Shown here: one piece after another, positions 1 through 9,035 of the stretch
How the letters are laid out: each line of letters opens with the position of its first letter
Numbering within the stretch: the stretch's first letter is position 1
Source: Sphingobium limneticum
GTDB lineage: Bacteria; Pseudomonadota; Alphaproteobacteria; Sphingomonadales; Sphingomonadaceae
Direction of reading: 5' to 3'
Assembly: GCF_008710155.1 (NCBI RefSeq)
Contig: NZ_VYPZ01000020.1
Coordinates: forward strand, 1-64,000
Length of the DNA stretch: 64,000 nt
Translations under genes and position numbers: made by a program
The notes under the pieces: model-generated
Told to the model about the DNA's origin: nothing
The model's input: the letters and a program-made list of their open reading frames with translations, nothing else
Databases searched by the model: none

Positions 1-466
1 AAGCATCAATCACGAAGGCGACATAGACGAAGCCTGCCCAAGTATGCACGTAGGTGAAATCGACGACCCACAGGGCGTTTGGCCGGCTGACGCGAAATGC
101 CCGATTGACCTTGTCCAGCGGACACGGTGCCTTCGGGTTGCTGATGGTGGTGATCGTCTTCTTCCCACGATGGACGCCTGCCAGCCCCATGGCGCGCATT
201 AATCGTTCCACCGTGCATTTCGCCACCATGATGCCTTCACGCCGCATCTGGTGCCAGACCTTGCGTGTGCCATAGAGACCGAAGCTGGCCTCATGGACCC
301 GCTTGATCTGCTCCCTGATCTCGTCATCACGCTGCGCACGTGCTGGACGCCTGCCGGGATCGGCACGACGCGCGGCGTGTTCATGGTAGGAGGATGGGGC
401 GATCGCCAGTTCCCGGCAGATCGGCTCGATACCCAAATCCTCGCGATGGACGTCGATGAACGCCAT
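1..466 (-). CDS. IS3-family transposase OrfB, partial (C-terminus outside window)
   Basis: This is the catalytic subunit of an IS3-type transposase. The frame starts at an ATG overlapping the orfA stop and reads MAFIDVHREDLGIEPICREL, then an HTH_21-like segment (SFGLYGTRKVWHQMRREG). It reaches the start of the rve integrase domain (WVVDFTYVHTW), whose Asp is the first residue of the DDE triad. The other two catalytic residues lie beyond the window. OrfB is probably made mainly as an OrfAB fusion by -1 frameshifting, as in the family; the slippery site was not pinned down here. Confidence 0.8.
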   Translation of the reverse strand, partial: MAFIDVHREDLGIEPICRELAIAPSSYHEHAARRADPGRRPARAQRDDEIREQIKRVHEASFGLYGTRKVWHQMRREGIMVAKCTVERLMRAMGLAGVHRGKKTITTISNPKAPCPLDKVNRAFRVSRPNALWVVDFTYVHTWAGFVYVAFVIDA

Positions 467-468
467 CA

Positions 469-792
469 TCATCTCCCGGGGCGGTCGAGCTCCGCCATCG
501 CAAAATACGCAGATGCCTTGCGCAAAATCTCGTTGGCCCGGCGTAGTTCCTTCACTTCGCGCTCCAGCAATCTCAGGCGTTCCCGGTCATCCGCCGCCAG
601 CGCCGCTGGCCCCGCTCGTCGGCTCGCCTCTTCGCGGCACCACCGGCGCAGCGTCTCCAGCGAGCAGCCGATCTTCGCCGCGATCGACTTCATCACTTCC
701 CATTCCGAGCCGTACTCGGCCCGCTGCTCCACCACCATACGAACCGCCCGCTCGCGGACTTCAGGTGAAAATTTGTTGGTTGTCTTGCTCAT
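469..792 (-). CDS. IS3-family transposase OrfA (helix-turn-helix protein)
   Basis: A 107-aa protein starting [19 protein letters not shown]. It has the HTH_Tnp_1 fold (residues about 7-60, including [19 protein letters not shown]) followed by a leucine-zipper-like coiled coil ([20 protein letters not shown]). In IS3 elements OrfA binds the terminal repeats and is the N-terminal part of the OrfAB transposase. The stop overlaps the orfB start region (ATGATGATG). Length and architecture are normal for the family. Confidence 0.85.
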   Translation of the reverse strand: MSKTTNKFSPEVRERAVRMVVEQRAEYGSEWEVMKSIAAKIGCSLETLRRWCREEASRRAGPAALAADDRERLRLLEREVKELRRANEILRKASAYFAMAELDRPGR

Positions 793-850
793 AACGGATG
801 CTCCTTCTCACAAGTTGGAGCCTCCTGGAAACCCGGGGCGCTTCAGCCCC

Positions 851-886
851 TCTAGGCTGCCGCTTTAGGCTCGCGTAAAGCCTAGA
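851..886 (-). terminator. Possible terminator of the beta-lactamase gene
   Basis: An 8-bp perfect inverted repeat, TCTAGGCT (851-858) and AGCCTAGA (879-886), lies 12 bases past the stop of the metallo-beta-lactamase gene and before the IS3 element. There is no clear U tract, so the terminator function is inferred. Confidence 0.3.
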
Positions 887-897
887 GCAGATCACGC

Positions 898-1830
898 CTA
901 CTTCGCTGTCGAGTTACGTTCAGCTTCAAGTCGGTTCGCGAGCAGTCCCCGGGACCGCTCGACGTATGTGCGGCATGCGCCAAGCCTATCGTTGTATCGT
1001 CCTTCGCCCGCATTATCGGGGTGCGCGGAAATAAGGATGTCGCATGGCAGTTCACCCATAAGCTTGTAGCTCGCCGTGAAGCCTCTGACGATCGGGGCGC
1101 TTGACGGTGCGGAGTAGCGGTAGTCTCCGGCGGATACAGGGTTGAGGCTGGAAGCGAAGACGATCGCCTTGCACACTTGAACCTCGCACGACCGCCAGCT
1201 CCAGCTCATGCTGCCCATGGTATGCCCTGGCGTCGCGTGGGCGGCTATCGCGGTGTGGCCGAGCTGTATCACTTCGCCGTCCTCGACCACTCGGATCTGC
1301 GTTACGCGCGGCCAGACGCCACCATAAGCAAACTGCGGGTCGTCCTCCAGAAGCGCTCCAGCCCGCAAGCCGTCAGCCCCCCGGGCGCTCGCGATCACCG
1401 TCGCGCCGGTGTCACGGGCAAGCGCCGCTAGGCCGCCGCTATGGTCATAATGCGGCTCGGTGCTCAGTATGAATTTGATGTCTTTAGGGTCGAACCCTAA
1501 GCTGCGTACATTGTCCAATATCTCCGGGGCCGCTTGCGGCAGCGCGCCGTCAATTAGCACCAGCCCTGCACCAGTATCGATCAGCGCGACACTCAAGCCG
1601 GCGAACCCCATGAGATAACTGCCACCAAAGATTTTTTCGGGTGGCAAAGGCGCGAGCCATTTCTCCGCTCTTTTCAGCTCCATCGGTCTGGTCAGGGGGT
1701 CGTCTTCTACATGCAGTGCTGAATCGCGGGCTGCGCCCGCGACCACCGGGGCCCGCGCCTCCTGCGCATTGCACCCAGCCATGACGCTCATGCTCGCAAG
1801 CCACGCCCCGACTGTTATTGGTTTAATCAT
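898..1830 (-). CDS. Subclass B3 metallo-beta-lactamase, B3-E type (Glu at position 116)
   Basis: A 310-aa zinc beta-lactamase-fold enzyme expected to open beta-lactam rings in the periplasm. The chosen ATG (1830) follows a good AGGAAGG ribosome site. The N-terminus is a lipoprotein-like signal with a lipobox (SVMAGC, Cys20). The metal motif is STEPHYDHSGG: Glu125, His127, Asp129 and His130 stand where B3 enzymes have H/Q116, H118, D120 and H121. PGHTMGS gives His203 (H196) and ISAHPDN gives His270 (H263). Glu in place of His116 defines the small B3-E group described from Sphingobium (SIE-1). The gene is divergent from an AmpR-like regulator, which supports inducible beta-lactamase function over another MBL-fold role. 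Activity itself is not shown by sequence. Confidence 0.85.
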   Translation of the reverse strand: MIKPITVGAWLASMSVMAGCNAQEARAPVVAGAARDSALHVEDDPLTRPMELKRAEKWLAPLPPEKIFGGSYLMGFAGLSVALIDTGAGLVLIDGALPQAAPEILDNVRSLGFDPKDIKFILSTEPHYDHSGGLAALARDTGATVIASARGADGLRAGALLEDDPQFAYGGVWPRVTQIRVVEDGEVIQLGHTAIAAHATPGHTMGSMSWSWRSCEVQVCKAIVFASSLNPVSAGDYRYSAPSSAPIVRGFTASYKLMGELPCDILISAHPDNAGEGRYNDRLGACRTYVERSRGLLANRLEAERNSTAK

Positions 1831-1924
1831 TTTCCTTCCTTTCATCCCCTGAATGCCAATCGGCCGAGCGCGCGACAAAGTATGAATTATCGACAAAGCC
1901 ATGAGAATATTTGATGGGTGGGTT
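1831..1924. promoter_or_regulatory. Divergent bla-ampR control region
   Basis: These 94 bases separate the divergent starts of the metallo-beta-lactamase and the AmpR-like gene. In ampR-ampC pairs this interval holds both promoters and the AmpR site. The AT-rich stretch around 1881-1915 is the likely site, but I could not identify a clean T-N11-A operator. Confidence 0.45.
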
Positions 1925-2815
1925 ATGGACCGTGCCCAACTCCCACTTAACGCGCTGCGGGCCTTCGAGGCGGCTGCACGCCATCTCAACTTCACCCGCG
2001 CTGCGATCGAGCTTTGCGTCAGCCAAGGCGCGGTCAGTCATCAGGTCACGCAGTTGGAACGCCGCTTGGGCGCTCGCCTCTTCCACCGACTACCGCGTGG
2101 TCTCGCGCTCACTGACGAAGGTCATGTGCTTGTTCCTGTGCTCGCCGAGATGTTTGATCGTGTAGCCGAAACGCTCGACCAGTACGGCGAGGGCCGCTTC
2201 CGGGACCCCCTCAAGGTCGGCGTCGTTGGCACCTTCGCAACGGGTTGGTTGCTTCCGAGGCTAGACATCTTCGCCCGCGCTCATCCATCGATTGATCTGC
2301 GCATCTCGACCAACAACAACCGCGTTGACCTGGTCGCCGAAGCGCTGGATTTCGCGATCCGTTTCGGCGACGGTGCGTGGCACGGCACACATGCCGAACC
2401 GCTGCTGAGAGCATCCATGACTCCGGTCTGCGCTCCAGCCATTGCAGTGCGGCTCAAATCGCCCGTCGATCTCGTCCACGAGCGGCTGTTGCGCTCGTAT
2501 CGCCCTGATGAATGGGCGTTATGGTTCGCCGCCGCCGGTGTACCCACCCCGATTCTTCGCGGCCCCATTTTCGATAGTGCAGCGCTGATGGGATCCGCCG
2601 CCGCCGCCGGTCTCGGAGTAGCGCTGGTTCCGGCGGAGATGCTCACTCGCGAGCTCGCGTCAGAATTGCTCGTCCAACCATTCCCGATCGAGGTTGATGT
2701 GGGCCGCTACTGGCTTACTCGTCTGATATCGCGTCCCGAAAATGCAGCAATGCGGCACTTTCGCGATTGGCTTGTGGCGGAGATGGGCAGTGCCTCCGTC
2801 CAATCTTCATCGTAG
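1925..2815 (+). CDS. AmpR-like LysR-type regulator of the beta-lactamase
   Basis: A 296-aa LysR-family activator/repressor. The N-terminal winged HTH (LPLNALRAFEAAARHLNFTR, then SQGAVSHQVTQLERRLGARL) closely matches AmpR, including the RGLALTDEGHVLVPVL segment. The effector domain follows (residues about 90-290). AmpR senses peptidoglycan fragments in the cytoplasm and induces a divergent beta-lactamase, and the gene here is divergent from one. The ATG at 1925 is chosen over one 24 bases upstream because AmpR proteins begin a few residues before PLN. Confidence 0.85.
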   Translation: MDRAQLPLNALRAFEAAARHLNFTRAAIELCVSQGAVSHQVTQLERRLGARLFHRLPRGLALTDEGHVLVPVLAEMFDRVAETLDQYGEGRFRDPLKVGVVGTFATGWLLPRLDIFARAHPSIDLRISTNNNRVDLVAEALDFAIRFGDGAWHGTHAEPLLRASMTPVCAPAIAVRLKSPVDLVHERLLRSYRPDEWALWFAAAGVPTPILRGPIFDSAALMGSAAAAGLGVALVPAEMLTRELASELLVQPFPIEVDVGRYWLTRLISRPENAAMRHFRDWLVAEMGSASVQSSS

Positions 2816-2968
2816 GTCTGCGATCCACCTATCTTCGGTCGCACCGGGCCGAGCATGGCCTTCCCGAAAGCCAACTTGCGGCTTTGGCGCAATGCGGCCA
2901 AGATCTGTCATTCAACAACCGGCCCAGTTGCGGCCGCGATCTTTGTCGGGCGGATTGTGCGCTGATTG

Positions 2969-3361
2969 TCAGGTATGACGATAGATCTGCCGTTGAGCCC
3001 ACGTGCTGGAACGACGGCAAAGTCCCACTTGCCGCCTACCTATGTCGACCCATTGTCGCCGCTCAGGCACCAATTTCGCGTTCTCAGGTCCGGACCGTCC
3101 GGTAACCTCATCGGCCAGTCGTTGCAGTGCGGCCGTGCGGTCAACCTCCAGGAACAGCCAGTTGGGCGGGGTCCTTTCAAGGCCGGTGGCCGCGAGAGGG
3201 AACTGTCTGCATGCCTTCGTGGCTTTGGCGACAGCTGCTTTCAGCGCAGGCGCTGCGGATGCAGGGTATTGCGTCAGGTAGAGCGTGACATGTGCCAGAC
3301 GGCCTTGGGTATGGAACGTGGTCATCCCCCGGGCGGCGAGATCGATGCTCGCCTTTTCCAC
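2969..3361 (-). pseudogene. 2H-phosphoesterase (2'-5' RNA ligase-like) remnant
   Basis: The frame encodes a stretch like the N-terminal half of secreted 2'-5' RNA ligase-family proteins: HVTLYLTQYP with a first HxT motif, then FPLAATGLERTPPNWLFLEV and LQRLADEVTG. The signal peptide and the second HxT motif are missing. The tail (VDIGRRQVGLCRRSS) does not look like the family, so the gene appears cut or frameshifted near 3060. An in-frame stop lies a short way upstream of the GTG start. I see no other gene between the AmpR-like gene and the TonB receptor (2816-3575). Identification is by recollection of the family, moderate confidence. Confidence 0.4.
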
Positions 3362-3575
3362 TCCCTCAACGATGGATGGCGAGGGAAATGCAGGGTTGGT
3401 TATTTAGCAGCGCGTTTGGTCAGCCTGCAAATCCAGCGGGCGTTTCCGGGGGCGACCCTTCAGGACAGTTCAGCCCCCATCCGCATCTTTGGATGTCGAA
3501 GGTTCGTTAGACCCACTACCTGATTGGCGCTTTGTCCGCCCAGATCACTCAGAACGGACAAGGCGTTGGCTGGTC

Positions 3576-5723
3576 TCAATAACTGGCGCGAACCGTGAGC
3601 AGAATGTTTCGCGGCTCGCCATAGTTGTTATACGTGTTGATCGAGCCGACGCGGACATAATAGATCCTGTCGAACAGGTTGTTCGCGCTCACGAAGGCAT
3701 GCAGGTGCTCGTTGAAACGGAAGCCCAACTGCGCGTTGGCGACCGCAAAGGCGCCCTGCTCGCGTACCCCTGCAACACCGGCGCCGACAACGCCACTTTG
3801 TGCGTTGAGGCCGACCGCAGCGAAAGCACCGCCCAGCACTTCAGGCTCGTAACGCACATAGGCCTTGAACTGGTGGCGCGGCGTGAAGATATCGAACACG
3901 GCGCCCTGCTGGCTGGCTGGCGCCACCGCATATTCGGTCTTCACGTTGGTATAGCCCAGCGTCAGCTCCAGCCCCGCAATCGGACTGCCGGTCGCTTCGA
4001 ATTCGAGCCCCGCGATCTTCACTTCGCCTGCCGCGACGTAGAACCCGGGCGCGGTCACGTCTTCCAGCAGACGGTTCTTGTCCTTGCTGCGAAACACGGC
4101 AGCGGTGGCATTCAGCCTGCCGTCGAGGAAGCGCCCCTTGAGACCGAGTTCATACTGCTGCCCCACACGCGGATCTAGCACGGTGCCGTCCTTGCGCAGC
4201 GCCGTCTGCGGATTGAAGATGTCAGCATAGCTACCATAGAGCGTGACGTTCTCGGCAAGGCGCAGCACCGCGCCGACGCTGGGGGTGAACTGCCCGCGCT
4301 CCTTAGACGTCACGCGAAACTGGGTGACAGGCGACGGTGCGATCCCGCGGGTGCGGTTGGTATAGTCGCTGATCCGGCCACCGAGCACGATCGTCAGCGG
4401 CTCCAGCGGACGCAGGCGCAACTGCGCGTGAAAGCCCGATTGCCGCAGATCCGTCTCGCTTCCCGAGGTGAAGACACGGGCAGGTTGCGGAACGGCGTCA
4501 GCATCGAAAATCGAGAACCGCCCCGCCACCGTCTGGGATCTCGACAGAAACTCAGTCGTGCGCTTGTCGAAGCTGTAGCCGACGGTCAGATCATGCTGGC
4601 GTCCGAACAGGGTGAAGGGGCCAGTCGCATAGGCGTCCAACGCCTCCTTGCCGTTCTCACCCTCGCTGCGGCGGTTCACATAAGTGGCCGTAAGCGTCGC
4701 AGGGTCGACGCCGGTGCCAGGCTGGATGAAGGCGTCCATCCACGATCGCGGAATGTCGCGCTTCAACGCGCGCACAACGACCGACCAGTCCCCCACGCGC
4801 TGCTGCACTTCGGCGGCATATTCCACCGTCTTCTCGGTGAAGATGTTCCAGTCCGGCAGGTGCTGGAAGCTGCGCGGAAAGTTCAGGAAGCTCTGGTTGG
4901 AAAAGGCCGGCTGCCCGTTCATCGGGGTGTTAGCCTTGTTGTCTTGGTACGAAATCGAGGCGCCGATCGTCGTGCTGGGCGTCAGGTCGTAATCCAAGGC
5001 GCCATAGGCGATCATCTTGCGGGTGTGCGACTTCGCCTGGAAGAAATCGCGATCGGTCAGGCTGGCCACCGCGCGCACGCGCAGCCGCCCGGCTGCATCC
5101 ACTGGGCCGCCTATGTCGAACTCGCCGCGATAGTTGTCCCACGAACTGACCGACAGGGCGCCGGAGACCGCCACCTTGTCCTGTCCGCGCTTGCGAATGA
5201 GGTTGATCGTGCCGCCTGGCGAACCCGACCCCCGAAACAGGCCTGTCGGTCCACGCTGCAATTCAAGGCGCTCGTAGATCACCAGATCAAATTCGGGCAC
5301 GCCGGACGAGAACGTCGAGGGGATGCCATCATAGGCGTAGTCCAGCACGAAACCCCGCGCACGATAGTCCGGGTTGGAGCCATCGAACGGCATCACCGTG
5401 ATGCCGGTCACCTGCTGCAGCGCTTCGCCGATCGTGAAGAAGTTGCGATCCTCCATCTGCTCGCGCGTCACCACGCTCACCGATTGCGGGATTTCCAGAA
5501 GGTCGGCGGGCGCCTTCCCCGCCACCGTCGCCTTCTTAGGCGCGTAACTGTCATCTTCGCGAATCGCAGTAACCGTGATCTCGCCGCGATGGGCGGATGC
5601 CCGGTCTTCGGTTTCGGCGAACGCGGGCATGGCGAACAAAGGCGCGCCCAGCAGGGCCGCCGTCAAAGGCAGTCGGATCAAATTTACCCCCTTTTTCAAA
5701 ATTAGATTGTTACGGTATATCAT
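3576..5723 (-). CDS. TonB-dependent siderophore/metallophore receptor
   Basis: A 715-aa outer-membrane receptor. After a signal peptide (cleavage about AFA-ETED) comes a TonB-box-like EITVTAIRED. A plug domain follows (LLEIPQSVSVVTREQM, QQVTGITVMP, ERLELQRGPTGLFRGSGSPG), then a beta barrel ending in an aromatic residue (VRASY). The plug motifs are those of the siderophore-receptor family. Divergence from a COG0523 GTPase and a DUF1826 gene suggests zinc-responsive control and metallophore or zinc uptake, which is inference. A TTG at 5681 preceded by GGGGGT is an alternative start that would put the 5700-5722 palindrome-like sequence in the promoter. Confidence 0.85.
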   Translation of the reverse strand: MIYRNNLILKKGVNLIRLPLTAALLGAPLFAMPAFAETEDRASAHRGEITVTAIREDDSYAPKKATVAGKAPADLLEIPQSVSVVTREQMEDRNFFTIGEALQQVTGITVMPFDGSNPDYRARGFVLDYAYDGIPSTFSSGVPEFDLVIYERLELQRGPTGLFRGSGSPGGTINLIRKRGQDKVAVSGALSVSSWDNYRGEFDIGGPVDAAGRLRVRAVASLTDRDFFQAKSHTRKMIAYGALDYDLTPSTTIGASISYQDNKANTPMNGQPAFSNQSFLNFPRSFQHLPDWNIFTEKTVEYAAEVQQRVGDWSVVVRALKRDIPRSWMDAFIQPGTGVDPATLTATYVNRRSEGENGKEALDAYATGPFTLFGRQHDLTVGYSFDKRTTEFLSRSQTVAGRFSIFDADAVPQPARVFTSGSETDLRQSGFHAQLRLRPLEPLTIVLGGRISDYTNRTRGIAPSPVTQFRVTSKERGQFTPSVGAVLRLAENVTLYGSYADIFNPQTALRKDGTVLDPRVGQQYELGLKGRFLDGRLNATAAVFRSKDKNRLLEDVTAPGFYVAAGEVKIAGLEFEATGSPIAGLELTLGYTNVKTEYAVAPASQQGAVFDIFTPRHQFKAYVRYEPEVLGGAFAAVGLNAQSGVVGAGVAGVREQGAFAVANAQLGFRFNEHLHAFVSANNLFDRIYYVRVGSINTYNNYGEPRNILLTVRASY

Positions 5724-5730
5724 CTCTATA
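5700..5730. promoter_or_regulatory. Candidate metal-responsive (Zur/Fur-like) operator
   Basis: The narrow gap between the divergent TonB receptor and COG0523 gene holds an AT-rich imperfect palindrome (GATTGTTAC ... GTATATCATC). It resembles a degenerate alphaproteobacterial Zur or Fur box. It overlaps the annotated ATG of the receptor. Weak evidence: only about half of the symmetric positions match. Confidence 0.3.
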
Positions 5731-5749
5731 AATTAACAAGAGGCTGACC

Positions 5750-6997
5750 ATGACCTTCCCGCAGAACATCGTCCCGGCCGCCGATGGCCGCCTGCCCGTC
5801 ACCCTGCTCTCGGGTTTTCTGGGCGCGGGCAAGACGACGCTGCTCAACCACATCCTCGCCTATCGCGAAGGCCTGCGCGTGGCAGTGATCGTGAACGACA
5901 TGTCCGAGGTGAACATCGATGCCGATCTTGTCCGCGGTGGCGGGGCAGCGTTGTCTCGCTCCGAGGAAGCGCTGGTGGAAATGACCAGCGGCTGCATCTG
6001 CTGCACGCTGCGCGATGATCTGCTGCAGGAAGTACGCATACTGGCCGAGGCGGGCCGGTTTGACTACCTCGTGATCGAAAGCACCGGCATTTCCGAACCT
6101 CTGCCCGTCGCCAGCACCTTCTCTTTCCGTGACGAAGCCGGGCATTGCCTGGGCGATGTGGCGCGGCTCGACACGATGGTCACTGTGGTCGATGCGATCA
6201 ATCTGTTGACGGATTACTCTAGCCAGGACTTCCTGGCAGATCGCGGCAAGGCGCTTGGCGATGAAGACTCGCGTAGCCTCGTGGGCCTGCTGGTGGAGCA
6301 GATCGAGTTCGCCAACGTGGTGATCGTCAACAAGGCTTCATCTGTCGAGCCGGAGCACCTCACGGTCGTGAAAAAGCTGGTCGCCAGCCTGAATGCCGAT
6401 GCGACAATCATCACCTGCGACCACGGCAAGGTGCCGCTGACGCAGATCCTCACCACCGGCACTTTCGACGAGGAGAAGGCGGCGCAGCACCCGCTCTGGG
6501 CCAAGAAACTCTACGGCTATGCCAGCCACACGCCCGAGACCGAAGAATACGGCATCGAGAGCTTCGTCTACCGCGCCCGCCGTCCGTTCGATCCAGCCAA
6601 GTTCCACGCCTTCCTGACGACAGACGGCCTTGACGCAGTGGTGCGCGCCAAGGGTCACTTCTGGCTGGCGACCCGGCCCGACTGGGTGGGCGAACTCGCC
6701 GTCGCCGGATCACAGACCATTACCTCACGCATGGGGCGCTGGTGGGCGAGCATCCCCAAGCATCAGTGGCCGGAAGACAACCGCTTCGAGAGCTTCGTCG
6801 CTTCGCACTGGACGACGCCATGGGGCGATCGACGGCAGGAACTGGTATTCATCGGCATCGGAATGGACGAGACGCGCATCCGCGCCCGGCTGGATGCGTG
6901 CCTCGTGCCTGGCGATACCTTCGCACCTGCGCAATGGCTGAATATCCGCGATCCGTTCCCGGCCTGGGGCGAGCAGGCAATGGAGGCGGCACAGTGA
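5750..6997 (+). CDS. COG0523 (CobW/ZigA-type) metal chaperone GTPase
   Basis: A 415-aa G3E-family P-loop GTPase. Walker A is GFLGAGKTT (residues 22-30) and the family metal-binding motif is GCICC (81-85). The C-terminal CobW_C domain spans about 265-400. The family delivers zinc or another metal to client proteins in the cytoplasm. The usual guanine-specificity motif NKxD reads NKAS here (after FANVVIV). Coupling to a DUF1826 gene by a GTGA overlap, and divergence from a TonB receptor, are typical of the zinc-starvation (Zur) subgroup, so a zinc allocation role is inferred. Confidence 0.85.
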   Translation: MTFPQNIVPAADGRLPVTLLSGFLGAGKTTLLNHILAYREGLRVAVIVNDMSEVNIDADLVRGGGAALSRSEEALVEMTSGCICCTLRDDLLQEVRILAEAGRFDYLVIESTGISEPLPVASTFSFRDEAGHCLGDVARLDTMVTVVDAINLLTDYSSQDFLADRGKALGDEDSRSLVGLLVEQIEFANVVIVNKASSVEPEHLTVVKKLVASLNADATIITCDHGKVPLTQILTTGTFDEEKAAQHPLWAKKLYGYASHTPETEEYGIESFVYRARRPFDPAKFHAFLTTDGLDAVVRAKGHFWLATRPDWVGELAVAGSQTITSRMGRWWASIPKHQWPEDNRFESFVASHWTTPWGDRRQELVFIGIGMDETRIRARLDACLVPGDTFAPAQWLNIRDPFPAWGEQAMEAAQ

Positions 6998-7611
6998 GCA
7001 TCGCGGCACTTGAACGCACCCGCGCCGCGTGGATTGCCGACGAGGCCCCCACGGTGCTTGAGTGCATCCATGACAGGCATGTCCAACTCGCCTTGTGGCA
7101 GCGCCACCGCTCGCCTGCCCTCGACTGGCTCGACAGCCTGGATTTCGACGAGATCGACGATGTGCAGAAGAACTTGGCAGTGGAAAGCTTGGCATCTTGC
7201 CTTCCCGGTGCTCTGATCGAAGCGGGCTATCCCGATGGGCCGCATACCGCATTGAGCCAGGAGATCAGTGACCTTGCCCACCGTTACGCCCAGGTCATGG
7301 AAGTCGGTTCCATCCGAATGCGGCTTGAGATCGTCGAGACCGACGCCTGCCGCAAGTTCCACATGGACAATGTCAAGGCCCGCCTGCTGATGCCGCTCAC
7401 TGAGCCAGGCCCCCAGTGGATCGAGGCAGACATGCGGTTCGACCACCAGGTCAACCACCTGCGCGCGGGAGACGTCGGCTTGTTCAAGGGGCGGATCTGG
7501 GCCGAAACCCCGGCGATTCTCCATCGCTCGCCGCCAATCGCAGGAACCGGCGTCTCGCGCCTCCTCCTCGTATTCGATCTGGCCTCGCCGGCGCTTACTC
7601 CAGAAACCTGA
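6994..7611 (+). CDS. DUF1826 family protein
   Basis: A 205-aa cytoplasmic protein translationally coupled to the upstream GTPase: GTG at 6994 overlaps its stop. The family has no established biochemical function but recurs beside COG0523 genes. Visible conserved features are [14 protein letters not shown] and [25 protein letters not shown] segments. An H-x-D followed far downstream by H is reminiscent of an iron or zinc site, which is only a suggestion. Length and the absence of a signal peptide fit the family. Confidence 0.75.
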   Translation: MSIAALERTRAAWIADEAPTVLECIHDRHVQLALWQRHRSPALDWLDSLDFDEIDDVQKNLAVESLASCLPGALIEAGYPDGPHTALSQEISDLAHRYAQVMEVGSIRMRLEIVETDACRKFHMDNVKARLLMPLTEPGPQWIEADMRFDHQVNHLRAGDVGLFKGRIWAETPAILHRSPPIAGTGVSRLLLVFDLASPALTPET

Positions 7612-7946
7612 TTACGCAGATGCATAGGTTCGGTGCCGACCCTTATGAGACACTCAGAGCTCAAATCTTGATCCCTAGGTGCGGAAGGTCCGATATCTCG
7701 GCAGGTGTCGATCAACTCAGGCCATTCCCCACTGGCCAGATGGATGGGGGCATTTGAGACTATGCGGACGTTGTGTCTGTCAGCGATTATTTCGGGCAGC
7801 GGATCGAGGCGCTCGCAAAGGCTGGGAAGGCGCGCCGCCTTGGCGCCGTTTAATTAGCCCAGCTTATCGCGTCATGCATATTTGGCCGTCTAATCGCAAA
7901 GACCCTGCCACGCTAATCTCCGCTTGGAAACAGGAGGACGGCCATA
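7612..7946. other. Intergenic region, no gene recognised
   Basis: Short frames only. One plus-strand frame (about 7761-7853) reads like the tail of a longer protein (SDYFGQRIEALAKAGKARR) but has an in-frame stop just before it, so it may be a gene remnant. The last 20 bases carry the AGGAGG ribosome site of the following hydrolase. Confidence 0.5.
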
Positions 7947-9020
7947 GTGCTATTCAAGTCATTGCTACCTGCCTTAGCGGTAACCGCGGTAATGCTGGTA
8001 TCTCCTGCACTTGGTACCGAGAGGAAGGAGAAACCTCTCGTCATTGTGGAGCAAGGAAGTCTTGCAGCCGGCGGGACGGTCCAGAAGACGCCCGGCAAAT
8101 ATACCAACAACGCCCCGACCTCCCAGGGCCAGAGCCTGCACGGTGATCATCTCTACGCTTTTTACCAAGTCCCCGAGAAACCGCGCCGCTTACCCATCGT
8201 AATGCTTCACGGTGCCTATCAGTCTGGGCGTAGCTGGGAAACGACACCGGATGGGCGCGAGGGCTTCCAGACCCTGTTCTTGCGCCGGCATTTCACGACC
8301 TACATCGTCGACCAGCCCCGACGTGGCCGCGCGGGCAACAGCACCGTTGCCGCCACGATCGACCCGGCGCCAAACGACCAGTTGTTATTCGATCAGTTCC
8401 GTCTTGGTGCCTGGCCCGATTTTTTCAACGGCGTGCAGTTTGATCGCGATCCCGAGGCGCTGGATCAGTTCTTCCGGTCGGTAACGCCCAACACCGGTCC
8501 TTACGATGCCAGCGTCGTTTCCTCGGCGATGACTGCGCTGTTCGAGCGCACTGGCCCTGCGATCCTGTTCACGCATTCGCAGGGCGGCGAACCCGGCTGG
8601 CTGACAGCGATCCACAGCACCAATGTCAGGGCTATTATTGCCTTCGAGCCGGGTAGTGGCTTCGTGTTTCCCATCGGTGAAGTGCCGACAGACATGCCAA
8701 GCGCTGCTGGGACGCTCAAGGCCGTCGAAGTCCCGCCGAACGACTTCGCCCGGCTTACCCGGCTTCCGATCGTCATCTATTACGGGGACAATATCCCAAC
8801 GGAACCGTCGGCAGAACGCGGCAAGGACAACTGGCGCGTGCGCCTGGCAATGGCGAAGCTGTGGGTCGCCGCCATCAACCGACATGGGGGTGATGCCCAA
8901 TTGGTGCATCTCCCTGAGATCGGCATCCGCGGAAACACCCACTTCATGATGTCGGACCTCAACAACGGCGCCATCGCCGATCACGTCTCTCGCTTCCTCG
9001 CCGAGAAGCACCTTGACTGA
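7947..9020 (+). CDS. Exported alpha/beta hydrolase
   Basis: A 357-aa protein starting at GTG 7947 behind CAGGAGGAC. It has a signal peptide (LLPALAVTAVMLVSPALG). The alpha/beta-hydrolase features are an oxyanion-hole loop (MLHGAYQSGRSWE), a nucleophile elbow THSQGGEPG with the catalytic Ser, and a late His (GNTHFMM). Substrate is unknown. It heads a tight run of four genes for exported proteins (second hydrolase, carboxymuconolactone decarboxylase-like protein, cupin). This suggests periplasmic breakdown of an ester, lactone or similar compound. Confidence 0.75.
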   Translation: MLFKSLLPALAVTAVMLVSPALGTERKEKPLVIVEQGSLAAGGTVQKTPGKYTNNAPTSQGQSLHGDHLYAFYQVPEKPRRLPIVMLHGAYQSGRSWETTPDGREGFQTLFLRRHFTTYIVDQPRRGRAGNSTVAATIDPAPNDQLLFDQFRLGAWPDFFNGVQFDRDPEALDQFFRSVTPNTGPYDASVVSSAMTALFERTGPAILFTHSQGGEPGWLTAIHSTNVRAIIAFEPGSGFVFPIGEVPTDMPSAAGTLKAVEVPPNDFARLTRLPIVIYYGDNIPTEPSAERGKDNWRVRLAMAKLWVAAINRHGGDAQLVHLPEIGIRGNTHFMMSDLNNGAIADHVSRFLAEKHLD

Positions 9021-9035
9021 GCAGGATTTCCCGAA

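Larger units (their letters stand above)
1..835 (-). mobile_element. IS3-family insertion sequence, cut by the window edge
   Basis: Two overlapping minus-strand frames (orfA then orfB) have the classical IS3 layout, with orfB one frame back from orfA. Only the orfA-proximal end lies in the window and orfB runs off base 1. I could not identify the terminal inverted repeat with certainty. The limit near 835 is an estimate that leaves room for the orfA leader. The element lies downstream of the metallo-beta-lactamase gene, the setting in which IS elements mobilise or rearrange resistance genes, but no second copy is visible on the other side. Confidence 0.7.

Noticed and set aside
898..1995. Longer start for the beta-lactamase (365 aa)
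   Set aside because: The extra residues overlap the divergent AmpR-like gene and precede a good ribosome site and signal peptide at 1830.
4428..5705. 425-aa plus-strand open frame
   Set aside because: Antisense shadow of the TonB receptor gene; Arg/His-rich composition, no family motif.
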